Positions 11,893 to 23,939 of a DNA stretch of 64,000 nucleotides are shown in pieces. Below the pieces are notes generated by a model. The model was given only the letters and a program-made list of their open reading frames with translations. It was not told the DNA's origin and did not search any database. Made by a program: the position numbers and the translations under genes. Origin of the DNA: Takakia lepidozioides (taxonomy: Eukaryota > Streptophyta > Takakiopsida > Takakiales > Takakiaceae); the NCBI GenBank assembly GCA_030704615.1, contig CM060734.1, positions 57,304,042-57,368,041 of the forward strand, in the 5' to 3' direction. Position 1 is the first letter of the stretch. Each line of letters opens with the position of its first letter.

Positions 11893-13244
11893 AAGGAGCA
11901 ATATGCACAGTGACAATGGAAGGTTCGTAATTGCCAGTAGTTTTGTAGACAGAGTGTAGTTCAAAGTACCGAAACATTCCCGAACTTCCAGCAAGCAAAG
12001 GTACAATCAATGTGAGAGAGATAACCAAAGATAAAATGAGCTAGCCACATATACGGTAGAGAACATTGAAACCAAGGCATCACGACAAAACATTCAGGAA
12101 AGATAAATGGAAAAAGAAATAACAAGCTTCAGAAGGCAATGGGCTCTCTTGCTTTGGCAAAGGTTGACAACGAAGGCACCTGCCATTATCAAACTGATCA
12201 AGCGAAATGTAGTACATTGGCGATCACGTCATCTTTCCATCACAAGCAGGGCATTGGTGGCCAACGAATTCCTGTTAGTAAACATCTGATATTGGCTTCC
12301 ACCTGGGCCCATGCATCTTCCCTTCATGTCTATTAGCTGACCGGGCTGCAGGAATTCTCTTCGTTCTTCTAGCTTCTTCCAACACATATTTGTAGCAAGC
12401 AGAGGTAGAGAAGGGAAAACGAAAGGGGACACAGAGGCCCGGCGTTTGTGAGAGCAAGTTGACCTAGGAGACGCGGATCGAAGAGCTGCCAGATGCTGAG
12501 GTATACAGTACTCGATTGAGGGCTATTTGATCAATCTGCAGATGTTTCACCCACTGGATCTGTCGCTTGCTTCCATGCTGTTTCCTCGTGAACCTTTGAC
12601 ACGGTTATTTTTCCCATGCCTCTGTTAATTTGATGAAAAGGTCCTCCACCCCCTTATGACCCTTCTGTTTGTCTTCAAACAAACAAGTCGCTGAGTGATG
12701 TCTCTCCGATTCCTTGTATGGGCAGAACATTCCTTGTCATAAATAAGAGCGAGAGAGAGAGAGCAGCATCCAAAAAATCACGGATAGCAGGATGGTGCAT
12801 CAGCTCTGTACAGAAAACCACAGACTACAATTACGATACGGTCCAGAGCTGAAAAACCACTCCACAAGATGCCCAATAATGTCACTGCCCAATTGACAGA
12901 ACCTGGCCGCAACGAAGGGCGGTATCCTGCAAACGTTGCGGGAGAGAGACCGCCATCACTGCCCTCACTCCAGCACCCCCTTACCTTCAGCTGACACGTC
13001 TTCAACAAACAATTCGAACTACCAACACCTCTAAGCTATCATCTGACACATTCTAGATCACATTCTACAAGAAGTCCATTCTCACTCCATCATCTGAGAT
13101 ATCATGCTTCACAAATCTCCTCTTCTTACATTTCTTGTGGAGACCTGATTCCTGTCATGCCCTGAAGGCAGGGTATGAGAATTTTAACTACGTACTCCTG
13201 TAGAACGTGGATAACTCCTACTTTCGGTTCTTCTTTTCTACCCA
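11893..13244. other. Intergenic, no gene recognised
   Basis: Short open frames without recognisable domains. A (GA)n run sits at about 12745-12765. The last part before 13321 must contain the TIM14 promoter and 5' UTR; homology to the inverted copy near 40870 begins only at about 13245. Confidence 0.5.
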
Positions 13245-13320
13245 GGCTTTTCAATTTGATAGAATCTGAGAGATCAGAGAGATCGATCATAAAGAGAGAG
13301 GGTGGGGCCGTGTGTGGCTC

Positions 13321-13659
13321 ATGGCGACACCGCTTATAGCAGGTCTGGCAGTGGCAGTGGCGGCTATGACGGCAAAGTATGGGATTGAGGCGTGGCAGAC
13401 CTTCAAGGCCAAACCTGCAGTGCCGCGCATGCGCAAATACTACGAGGGTGGATTTCAGGCTGTGATGACGCGCAGAGAAGCTGCTCTGATTCTCGGTGTG
13501 AGGGAGAGCGTCGCGCAGGAGAAGGTGAAGGAGGCGCATCGGCGGGTGATGCAGGCGAATCATCCAGATGCAGGAGGCAGCGATTATCTGGCCTCAAAGA
13601 TCAATGAGGCTAAGGACCACTTGCTTGAGCAATCCCGGGGTAGTGGGTCTGTCTTCTAA
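13321..13659 (+). CDS. TIM14: Mitochondrial import motor subunit TIM14 (PAM18), J-domain protein
   Basis: Single exon of 112 aa, the usual length. The start is taken at MATPLIAG (13321) because plant TIM14 proteins begin this way; an in-frame ATG at 13312 would add three residues. An N-terminal hydrophobic segment (residues 1-18) is followed by RMRKYYEGGFQ and a C-terminal J domain with HPD at 81-83 and YLASKINEAKD. In the family, the protein is anchored in the inner membrane and stimulates mtHsp70 ATPase at the TIM23 channel, working with TIM16. An inverted, frameshifted copy lies at 40465-40802. This copy has no visible lesion and is probably the working gene. Confidence 0.93.
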   Translation: MATPLIAGLAVAVAAMTAKYGIEAWQTFKAKPAVPRMRKYYEGGFQAVMTRREAALILGVRESVAQEKVKEAHRRVMQANHPDAGGSDYLASKINEAKDHLLEQSRGSGSVF

Positions 13660-14157
13660 AACTGCGGTTCACAAATTCTCTCTGGGTTTTCCTTGTGAGT
13701 TTTAGGTCTCAGAAATCCTTAGTCGGTCTAAGTGCGAGGGCATAACTTTCCTCCGTTCCAAACCTTTGGATCACAAGCTTGGCTTTCGCAAGACAGAAAG
13801 GCCAGATCCGCATGTTCATTTGGACTACACAGGGCATGAGATGAGAGTGTGCATGCACACCCTTCCGTGGATACAGATAGACCCAACACAGGGAAGACAA
13901 CGAGCCTAAGATCGTGACCCGAAGCAGTCTGAAGGATGTTGGATCTCCCTGTGATCCAGGGAGAGAAAAGAAAAGGAACCAAGAATGCTTTGTAAGAAAG
14001 ATGAAGAGACAAGTTGTCTCCCTTCCACCCTCCGGATCTGCAACCCTTATGAAGGGCTTAGTTGGTATACTGTCTCCGGGGAACAAGTGGCAATAGATAC
14101 ATCAGGGCCTCTGTCCCCTGCTCTGTTGAAAACAAAACGTCAGTCGCTGCTGTGCAC

Positions 14158-14570
14158 AGTAGTTGAACTATGTGTTGTGTCAAAAGCACACTGAAAGAAG
14201 CAAGAGTGAAATTAGTGCAGTTTATGCTAACTTCACGTGTACCCATTGTGCAATTTCTGTGAAACTAGACTGGGGACCAGCAGTTGGGGAAACAAAGCTC
14301 ACATGGCCAGAACTTGAAAAATGTGTTTTAGACAGGCAACCTCTGTAATTTGTTCTTAAAAACAGAAGCTCTGATTGCAGTCCCTGCTGACCAGTAGTTG
14401 AACTGTTTTTCATGTCACAAACACACTGACAGAAGCTAGAGTGAAATTTGTGCAGTTTCTGTGAAGTTAAAGTGTACCCATTGTGCAATTTCTGTGAAAC
14501 TAGACTCAGGACCTGCAGTTGGGGAAGTACAAAGCTCACAAGGCTGAGAAATGGATGTTTTGTAGACAGG
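14158..14570. repeat. Tandem duplication, two units about 235 bp apart
   Basis: Units begin AGTAGTTGAACT at 14158 and 14393. Both contain CCCATTGTGCAATTTCTGTGAAACTAGACT-like sequence and end with a GACAGGCAAC motif. Only one unit is seen in the inverted duplicate (39800-39985), so the tandem step probably came after the segmental duplication or was lost there. Confidence 0.8.
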
Positions 14571-15150
14571 CAACATATCCAATCTCCTTACCCTCACGGC
14601 AGGTCAGATACAGAGCAGGAACAAAGGACAGACAAGAAGGAAGGACTCCCAAATGTATGTTTATCTTGTCTTTTTTCTCAAAAGCTACTCTCAAAACAGA
14701 GGACCCTAGTACCAGGGAAATGACTGATACGGCCATGTGCAACTCACTCTATCAGAAAACTACTCTGAATCTATCCCAGAAACTGTCCGGTGGTCTAGCT
14801 TACCTTGATGCAACCAACTGCTGCTGCAACATCTCGCGAAAAACAACACCATAAGCATAAAAAATCGGTGAAACAATACCAATTCATTTTGAGCTAAAGA
14901 GAAAAAATGTGCAACATTCAAAACAGAGACAAAATCCTAGATCACTTGACTATAACAGAGAAAAGTCCTCTGGACCGAAGAGCCCTCTAGCCTCATCTAT
15001 CTCTGGAGGCACACACAAGAAGGAAAGAAGGGATCTAACTTGACCATGTAACCATCCACAGAACCATGGAATGTGGAGTCTCCAACACATGTTGGGGCCC
15101 AACCCTCTTGAGTGAGGCCTACATTTGATCGAGTAACAAGTGTAGGATGC

Positions 15151-18100
15151 TCATGCCGAGTATAACAACGATGAAGTCTTCATGCAAACTTCTCCTCGCT
15201 GATTCTTCCGGATGGTCTTGGAGGGTGGTGCTGAGCAAACACCAGGCTTGGAGCCCTGGTATGCCTTGCAGATGTAACTCACCACATCTTCGTAATCCTG
15301 TCCACCAACAGTGTCTAAGGCTTAAACACTGATCTTACTTAAATATTCATAGAGCTTGCATGTTATCAAAATGACAAGGACCATCCCCACTTGGATACTA
15401 ACAACCTCATTTAAGTAAATCATGAAAGCTCATAGCTTTCACTGACCACAAGAGACCAAGCAGATAAGTACGTACATCATATAGTGGTTCACCGTTCACG
15501 AGCACCCATGGTACATATGTATGTGGTGGGTCCAGACGGTCTGTCTCTGCTGCAAATTCCACTTCCAGCTGCCATCAACCAACATCATCAGTCTCTTGCC
15601 ATTAACCACGCTCTCCTGGTTGCCAACTCCATCCATGCCTCTAGGTTTCCCTTCACACAAGCATCAATCTGCTGTGTGTGATTTGCCCAATTGTTTGAGG
15701 AGATAGAGAGAGTGGGAAAGAAAGAGGGAATGAAACAAACTGATGATGTCCATGGAAAAATACACAAGGCGTTGGCATGAAAGAAGTTGGTAAGTCTGGA
15801 AAACTCGGATCAATTGTCTATTTCAAGGTAAGTCATACTGCCCCTGACAAAAGTAGTTTCTGTCCCTTTGTGTTCTGTTCAAACTGGGCGCAGGGTCAAT
15901 GGCCACAAGGCTATGGCAAATGTCTTATGAGTACATTCTAACCCCCACGACACAACCACAAATGGTGCATCCTTCATCAGATCATTTGGCAGCACGTAAC
16001 AGACCAAGCAAAGGCTCTGCACCCTCTCTCTGAACTACAAGGACAATGTTGCTAACTACATTGTCCTGGGCACATGGGATCAACTTGGCTCAATGGAAGA
16101 AACTGCTGGAGACACTAGCCTCTTTCATGGATGATGATTGGCCCTAAAAGAGCCACTGTGTTTAAAGTGCTTTCGTGAAAGTCCCTCCAGCATGAGGCAG
16201 TCTCCTGGGTCATCGTCTTTCTCCACTGGCTTAAGGTGAAAGCATGGCACTAACTGCCAGCCAGGGCAGTTTGTGTCCTGCAGATTTTGCCAAGGAGGGA
16301 TCAACACACCCCCACCAATTCAATCTACCAACAGATGTCATCCTCACAAGGAGCTTAGCAAATTCCATGTCCAATAAACATGTGAACCAGAGTGCTACTA
16401 TGAATCAACTCTAATTTGTACAGGACATCTTTCTCATCACCAGGGATAGCCACATATCCTGCCTTCTACCTGTCCCAGATTGGTTTTCAGAACCTTCAAA
16501 CGGAGACAGAGCAGTGGACGAGAATGCCCATCGACGCTCGGATTTGCGCAGTGTGTACCCAAGAAGTTGAGACAGTGTAGTGATTATTATCCTATGACAT
16601 CAGGTGCAGGCAACAGAGTCTCTTCAGGGGTTGCATCTTTGGTAGAGGCCTCCAGCTTAGAGGACCAGAAGAGCTTGGCCTATGTGGTTTTGTCTAGATT
16701 ATCAAGGCCATCTCTGTTCAGGGTCATGTGTTAACGTGCTTTTTATATGTACTTCCACTTTGTCCCATGGGCCCTCTGGACTGCCCATGCATGAAATTTC
16801 TCTCTGAGTCTGTGTCCTACTGTTGGTATTCTGTGGTTCTACTGCAATTTGTCCACCCTTTCCCCTTTGGCCCCTCCACGGATGTAATACATTTGTTTGT
16901 TTGTTTGTTTTTGTGGGTGTTTGTTTCTTCTTATCATTGAAAGAATGAGACATACCTTGTCCCCAAGACCACTTGAAGAACATTCAAGGAGAGGAGCAAG
17001 GTCCAGGCCAGAAGGGTCAACACATGACTTCCATTGCTGTGCTGCTGTTGCCCTTGGAAGATCTTCCAGGCAATAGATGAAAGGAAACCAATCCTTCTGT
17101 CTCCAGATCCACAACCACAGCCAGATTGTCAAACCTTCAAATCACTGTATTTGAACACTGAAACTTATAAGGGCATCTCCCTTTCACTCTCACACGTACA
17201 TGACATCCACGCATGTCGAATACAGATGACACACTACTTCAAGCTAATCTATAAGCTGAGGGAGGTGACATTTCACAACAGATACAGAAGCCCCGGAGGC
17301 CAAGGATCCTGTAACCCCCTCTCTTGGAGATACTCTTTATGTCCTCCACATGAGTGGATAAAGAGTGGCAGTTGCGCAGCAGTATAAACAGCAAGGTATC
17401 ATACAATATCCTTACACCACTCACTATATCATGGACGCAAGCAGATCCCTTCTTTCTTCTGGCAGTGAGTAAGAATGACAAAAGCATGGCAGGATAACTT
17501 TGAAACGGCAGAAGACTGTGACAGTAATATCTACCACTTTAGGCCACAAGCGGATGGCACACGTCTGTATGACATTCAGGTCGCACTCGTCTTGCCCATG
17601 CTGCCCCCCACAACCACAATCAAAAACTCACTCCACTTAGAAGTCAAGCATTGCCTGCAGACACATCAACTGACACCACCAATACATTCGTTGAAAGCAT
17701 CCAGCTGTCTTTGAAGTCTACTGGTCTTGAAGAACTAAACATGTGAACGGAATCCGAGGGGCCCGGAAAATTGAGAGAGAGAGAGAGAGAGAGATATTCG
17801 ATTGCAGCTTTGTGCACATAGGCACCTGATTTGGATGAATCAAAAAGGGGAGGAGGAAGGATAGGTGTGGGATGGAGCGGAATGGGGTCGCTTATCTCCA
17901 TTGCAAACAGCCCCTTCTGTGAGAAGAAGAAAACCTATTATGTCAAAACTGCATGCGGGGAATCGCTCGAACGAACAATGTTACGCTTAGGGGGCAGTGG
18001 CCTAGGACAAGATAGACCTCAAGAGGAGCCCAGTGGTCTTACAAAATCTACAGTTGGCTACTTGAGCCATAACAAGCTTCTGCAGACAAAATAACAGTAT

Positions 18101-19664
18101 GGCAAAATACAGGAGGCTCATATCATAGAGAACACACCTGGCAAACAAAGGAGCCATCTTCGTATATGCGGGCATTTCCATATGGGATAATCCGAAGGTC
18201 CACAATGTCAATGATGCCATTGGTAAAGAAGGGAGCAAGGATATTGCGGATGAAGTTGGAGCAGTACGGGCACAACGACTCCGAATACAATTCAACCTTC
18301 ACTTTCTGGACACCTGCTTTATCCCAGAGACACATCACCATCAACATCCTGTGCCCAGGCTCAAATCTGAAGCTCCCTCCCCTTCCCTTCTCTCTCGCAC
18401 GTATACCAAGCGAGGTCCCCCTGTTTATGAGAGCCTGCAGTGATGGCAATGATCGTCATCCTGTTCTGTAGCTCTTCTCCTTCTGTTATTTCCAACCAGG
18501 CTGCAGGTTTACCACCGCAAAGCTTGTGCAGGCATTGGCCACTAATAGTGCATCAGTATCTCTTTTCTGTCCCGAACTGCTGCCATGCACTGGCTTAATT
18601 GTATAGTACTGGGTAAAGCAGTCTGTAAGAAGTGATACTTATAACCAACCCAATTCATAATTTAGAACAGCAAGAGCACAGCTCCATGAAGCTAACAAGA
18701 ACACCAGAACCAACTTTTGGACAGCGGTTGCCTTTCACAACTTCCGTAGACCACCATCCTGCTCTCTTCCATCCTTCTATACCGTCGAGACCTTGTGCGG
18801 CCCCGAGCTACGGCATCTAATGACGACATGTCTATGAAGTTTTGAATTTTTCCCGATAACCACCTCGAGAGAACTGCAGGAGGTACAGGCAAAAGAGTGA
18901 TGCTAACATTCGTATGGAATGTCATGGAATCATGACTTAGAGTTGAGAAAAGGAAACCTACAACACTTGTGAAAAAGTCCACATGAGCTCAAAGCCCACT
19001 TATACCATCTGAGAGATGCACATCTCGCGATACTACAAGGTAAAGAGAACTCAAACACTAATTACACTACAGCAATGGAAAAAAGAAAACGAACATTTGA
19101 GATGCAGGAGTAACAATCGACCAACCACAAACTGGAAGTTGTAGGCATCATGCAGCTCTTAACAACGCAGGCGAAGGACAACTATTTGGGCGAGAGTCAG
19201 GAGGACGATCAATTGAGTGCAAGAAGGATTGGAGAGCCAGGATGAGTAAAATCAAACTCCAAACTGTGTGGTTTTCCTATGACAATCCTACAGAAGATCA
19301 ATTAAACGAGAACTCACGGCTTGAAAATGGCCGACATCAGTCTAAGACAGACTTCCATTCCGTGCAAATTTCGTCACGGATATCTCCTCAAAACAACGTC
19401 CATAACCAGTACTTCAGAGAGAGACCGAGGAGAACCATTCATCGTCATCCCAGCAGCATTGATAATCAAAATGTCGAATTCAGCAACTACACCCTTACAA
19501 AGCCTACAGTGAAGTCCAGTTCGAAAGTCTTCAAAGAAAAACACCACAGAAAATTACCGAGAGAAAACAATGACTGAGCCGAACCCACCTTGAGAAGAAG
19601 GGACGATTGACAACAGCAGCAACGCCAGAATCAAGCACCACGTCTGCGTAGATGTGCTCGTCAT
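15151..19664 (-). CDS. GILT-like thiol reductase, six exons
   Basis: Exons on the minus strand: 19664-19589, 18313-18138, 17600-17535, 17096-16956, 15568-15476 and 15297-15151. All introns are GT-AG and the sum is 699 nt, giving 232 aa. A signal peptide (MTSTSTQ then a leucine-rich core, about 1-24) leads to the redox motif CPYC at 40-43. The family signature CQHG-x2-EC-x2-N-x4-C spans the exon 2/3 junction (C83 to C98). [10 protein letters not shown], then [24 protein letters not shown] and [15 protein letters not shown] follow as in other GILT proteins. These enzymes reduce disulfides in acidic vacuolar, lysosomal or secreted compartments. The first exon start follows the signal peptide. 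Exon 4's acceptor (ACAG at 17100-17097) has a weak pyrimidine tract but is kept in the duplicate at 39601. Intron 1 is about 1.3 kb, and intron 4 hosts a LINE fragment. Exon 4 is duplicated at 39461-39601. Confidence 0.9.
15650..15960 (+). mobile_element. LINE 3' fragment with an inverted segment, in GILT intron 4
   Basis: From about 15797 (CTGGAAAACTCGG) to 15935 the sequence matches the 3' end of the LINE at 1-2545 in direct orientation. Just before it, about 15650-15780, the preceding LINE bases (TTGGGCAAATCACACACAGCAGATTG) and about 80 bp next to them are present in reverse complement. The homologous copy at 38290-38570 has the same pieces in one continuous order. Confidence 0.75.
17838..18060. 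repeat. Partial copy of the 38-kb hairpin element in GILT intron 2
   Basis: GAAGAAGAAAACCT-TTATGTCAAAACTGC, GCGGGGAATCGCTC and ACGAACAA-GTTACGCTTAGGG (17920-17995) match one arm of the fold-back element at 37856-38209. The preceding GCTTATCTCCATTGCAAAC-CCCCTTCT matches that element's loop in reverse complement. The other arm is missing, so this is a half element. Confidence 0.7.
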
Positions 19665-19699
19665 TGCTCCCTCGAAAGCAGTCCAGTGTGGAGATGGAG

Positions 19700-22600
19700 C
19701 CCGATACATTCTACCCAGCCTTCCTCTAGTCCTCTTATACTCACACGTGTGGGTCGCCCGACCCGAGTCCTCTCCGGGCCATTCCCCCGCCCGGTGTTCT
19801 GAAAGGACCAAGTCAGATGAATGTGGAACACATTTATCATTCATCCATTTTTTAGTTGGAGATATCCGTCTTATTGGGGTTTAGGGTTTCCAGACCTGGC
19901 ACCAAAGTTCATCTCAAGGAAATTTAATCATGCAAGACAGAAGACATTGCTTCCAATGCCTCTCATTGTTCAATAATAGGGTCATGAATGCACGGGCGGG
20001 CCCCGCCAGTACGACCCTTGGGGTGAGCTCATAAGGTGAGCTCATAAGCCCACAGGTGGGCGAGATTCTGAAATTTTTTTAAGTCCTTGATAATCTACCG
20101 TGGCGGACCTTCCAGCGGACTAGGGCAGACCCTCCAACAAACCAACTCCAACCTTCTAGCAGACCCTCTAGCAGACTGGCATACCCCCTCCAGCAGACCG
20201 GCAAACCCTTCGACAAAATATGTATTTAATAACACACATTACTACCAGAGTACAATGTCGCCAGATTTGAACACCATACCTCATGCTTATTATTTATTGC
20301 TCTTAACTACCACACTAGATGCTACTTTATACAAACCTTTGTAATAACTAATGCTTTATGTGCATATTGTGGGCCCCAGCAGACCAGCTTGCCGGGCAGA
20401 CCTAGCAAGCAAGCAGAATGGCGGGTCCGGGTAGGGGCTCTCCCACCCTCCACCCCTCTGCCACACTCGGGCCCGCCGCAGCCACCCGCGCGGGCATTCA
20501 TAACCCTATTATTGTTAAATGAGAAGCGTTTCCAATTGGGGATGGGAGGTGACCAATGTTTTCTTTTTCACTTTTCCAAAATCGCAGGCACGGTGACATG
20601 TAGATTCTACCCGGTGCCTATATGGCGAGAATAACGAGGTGTTATAGTTAGAAAAGTGGCTATATTACAGGTGTCATATTTTAATAGGTCCACGTAGGTC
20701 AAGTCTGGCTCCTGATATTCGACCATTGACGCTTTCTGGCGATTTTTTTAATTTTTACTCCCGTAGTTCCTTAGTAAAAGTAGCTGACCCATTTTCTAGG
20801 TCAAAATCTGGCGATTAATTTTCGCCAGATTAAAAAACACTAGAGGTGAGAGAAAGAATTTGTTGCTTGTTGGATTTAACAGTCACTAGTTCACATTAGA
20901 TCCTCATTTACACATGATATAGGCAACATCCAAGCTACAGAGAACCTTGATGCAGAGGAGTTATCAATAGGATGAACAGGCAATTGCAATCCAGTATGAG
21001 TCTAGATCCAGAGGAGGTATCAATTACATAGAAAGCCAACACTACATAGTGGTTGTGTCAATTGCGAGGTCAAACTTTTAGCTGTTGAGTTCTATTGCTA
21101 GACTTCTAGTTGTGGCGCGGAAGCAATGACAAAACAATGATGTGTTGTTGTTGGAGAAAGAATACAATGCAAAGTTAACCTCAACACTACCAGTCGCTAG
21201 TGTAAGCCAGCAAATGGGGTTTCTCATTCACCACTAAGCACCTCAAAACAATATCCATCCGATCCACTAATATTGCACATATCGGCCCACTAAACTTCAA
21301 TCCGCTTACTGAAACTTAGTATGTTGCAAACTTATGTAACTAGGCAACAGCTAATTATATTGAATTTACGTCACTTCTGACTGTGAGCGAAATTGGGGTT
21401 TGGTTTTGGTTTTTTTTTTTTTTTTAAAGTTTCTTCTTTTCAAGCCCTTCTATATGTTTAACATTATATTTAGACACCATGGAGACCTATTACCTGGTCA
21501 CTGGTTGTTTGGACAAAACATAGAATATACCCAATTTTATCGGACAATTTCTTGGCAACAGACAAGGCCCTATGTCCATCTATTATATGTATTTTCGCTA
21601 ACATACATATCACCCATATAACCGTGGATCCTGCTCACGCGGCCATTTTTTTGGTGCTCACGCGGTACCAACGTACCAAACCCCCTCTAGAAACCGAGTT
21701 TCGCTGGCAAAAACCATTTGCGTTTGCTGACGAAACCCCTTTTTGTTCTTGCCACATTGCTCACGTCAGTTAAGCTTTGGACAATTAATTTCATGGTTTT
21801 TTTCGCGTGAGCACGGTTTTCAGATAATTTCGTATTTCTTATCGCGTGAGCGCATTTTGGTTTTGCAATCGCATATTCTTCAGAATCTTTTGGAATGTTT
21901 GGAATATGCCTTTGTGCTCACGCCCGCATGCTACCCAACCTCTGTCTACAGACATCAGGACCACCCTATAGATTGATGTCATCTCTTACATGACCCATCT
22001 GCGAACATGGCCAATCAGTATTGACACTAAAATACATTGGCAATTCTTACAAACTAGAAGAGTATCAGCTAGGATGAAGCACATCTTTTGATGAATGATG
22101 AGTGCTAGTTGGGTAGCTGCAACTTTATTCATCATCTTGTTGGAGCTCTGAAAGATGTCGGTACCACTTATGGGGCCCCGATGCCTCAAAATCTAAAGCA
22201 TGGAGGCAGCGGTATCTATGTAAGGACAACTTGTTATTGAGCAACACGTTACACATTCTCTCATACTCATAGATTTGCAGCTGCCATAAACATGCAAAAA
22301 CTTATAGATGCATTTGTAAGAGTGTTTCTTTAAGAGTAAATGTGTGGAAAATTGGGTGTATGATCCAATCCATTTGTATTGATTCGGGTGTGTGTAGAAC
22401 AGCACTTCATGTGGTCATTCTGGTTAGGGTTGTTGGTCTGGTTGAAACTTGAAACTTTCCTCAACAGCACTCTGTAGCTCGTGACAGCACTGGCTGGCAC
22501 CTACCATTTTGTCTTAGGATTGTAGTATGCAATTTCGGGCAAATGCAACTTTCCCTTCAATTGCATGCAGAATATCGTAGAATCCCTATAATTGTCATTT

Positions 22601-22849
22601 CCAACTTCCCAATAGTGTCCAACTGTAGGTGTGCGTGTTTATGTATGTGTGGTACGATCTCTGGTGTAGACATCCAATAGTCCTCCATTGCTCATTGCTC
22701 ATTGCTCATCGCGCCATCCATTGCCCCTAGGATATTGAAACTCTCGTAAATGTGATATATTTTGAAATTGGAGAGTTCCATCGGCAAATTTAAAGGAAAA
22801 AAAACTGCAATTGTACGTACAGTTTCATAAGAGAGCATAATCTTAAAAT
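19700..22849. other. Gene-poor repeat DNA
   Basis: No gene recognised. Degenerate tandem repeats of the type CTCCAGCAGAC run through about 20105-20220. A doubled GGTGAGCTCATAAG is at 20020-20050. The pair TCTGGCGATTAATTTTCGCCAGA near 20808 is a short palindrome. GCTCACGCGG near 21635-21665 recurs inverted as CGCGTGAGC near 21803 and 21842. A block ending GCTACCCAACCTC at about 21915-21940 recurs at about 24080-24113, marking an old repeat family. Confidence 0.5.
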
Positions 22850-22854
22850 CAAAG

Positions 22855-23060
22855 TCTCAGTTGGTTAGTGCACTGAGTACCACCCAGATGATTCTGGGGT
22901 CAAAATTTCTTGCTACTTGACGGGTGTGGTATACCCTTCTCCCCCTTCCTAGGGCGGTGTCCCATTTCCCAGCCTCCATGGCATGGTTACTGTGAAAGAG
23001 GTTATTTTCTTCTCTCACTATTAAGGGGCATTTTTAAAAATAATAATAATAAAAGGGGGA
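22855..23060 (+). mobile_element. tRNA-derived SINE-like element
   Basis: The head CTCAGTTGGTTAGTGCACTGAGTACC is a good match to a tRNA D-arm with A box. About 40 bp later GGGGTCAAAATT stands at the B-box position, but is degenerate. The body runs through GTGAAAGAGGTTATTTTCTTCTCTC and ends near an (AAT)n-rich tail (23035-23055). The same body sequence (GTGAAAGAGGTTATTTCCTCCTCTC) forms the outer part of the hairpin arms at 37856-38209. Confidence 0.55.
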
Positions 23061-23624
23061 GGAAGCCCTGTAATTCATATTAAAGAGATGTCCCAGAAAA
23101 AAATAACCAGCAAAGAAGGCCATAAGGGCTCACATCTTGGAAGATTGGGTGCAACCCAGGACCGCCCACAAGGCGAACATAAAGCTTGAAGCTATGATAA
23201 AAATCTCTAAATGAGCAGGGAAGCCAGTGATATGTAGGACTAACCTGCCAGAAACTAAGAGCTACAGATAATCCTAATAAGAGAAGCCGTTGGTGCAGCA
23301 TATCAGCTCAATACTGACCAGTGCCTAAACCAAGCCAAAAACATACTAATGCCAGAGCCAAGCAACCATGAGAAGCAACTGGAAAGCAGAAGCACTTACC
23401 AGCGCCAGGCCCAAGCCAGAATCTAACTAGAGCGGAACTACTGGAGCCGTTCTTGACTAACAATCCAAGGAAGCTGAACATATCAGTCCAAGATCAGCCA
23501 AAAGAACATAAAACAAACAAGTTTATATCCCAACTGTTGCCATGAACTGCACAGGCATATAGCAAGGCACACAAAAGATGCTTCATAACAAAAAAAGACC
23601 AAGTCAGAAAAGCTGCAAATGAAA

Positions 23625-23894
23625 TCAACGTTTGGCTCTAAGTGGTTTGAAATTTAGAACCGCTGTTCTTTCGATGGCGCCAACTGATATCATTTCCTCC
23701 ATTTCAGCAGGGGAGGCCCATTGATCTAGGGAGTCACCAGTTGATTGAAGATCTGGATGTCCAACTTGCACGTTCCCCCTGTCTTTGGAAAAGAATTCCA
23801 AGGTGTCCCCATATTCGGCGTCAAATATTGAGAGAAGGGTAGCCCCCTGCTCCTCGGAGCATCTCCGCACTGTGCCCAACAAGACCCCCCACAT
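23625..23894 (-). CDS. Unrecognised 89-aa open frame
   Basis: An uninterrupted 89-codon frame with acidic, ordinary amino-acid composition (contains EFFSKDRGNVQVGHPDLQS). No domain, signal peptide or membrane segment recognised, and no second copy in the window. It could be a terminal exon of an otherwise unseen gene or chance. I would not rely on it. Confidence 0.15.
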   Translation of the reverse strand: MWGVLLGTVRRCSEEQGATLLSIFDAEYGDTLEFFSKDRGNVQVGHPDLQSTGDSLDQWASPAEMEEMISVGAIERTAVLNFKPLRAKR

Positions 23895-23939
23895 GGGCCT
23901 GATTTGTGAGTTGTTGCTCCCAGGTGTTTCTATTTAAAA

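Noticed and set aside
19242-19577. 111-codon open frame on + inside GILT intron 1
   Set aside because: No domain, polar low-complexity composition, antisense to a well-supported intron; likely chance.
20800-20835. TCTGGCGATTAATTTTCGCCAGA palindrome as a terminator or regulatory site
   Set aside because: Isolated short palindrome in gene-free DNA; no context supports a function.
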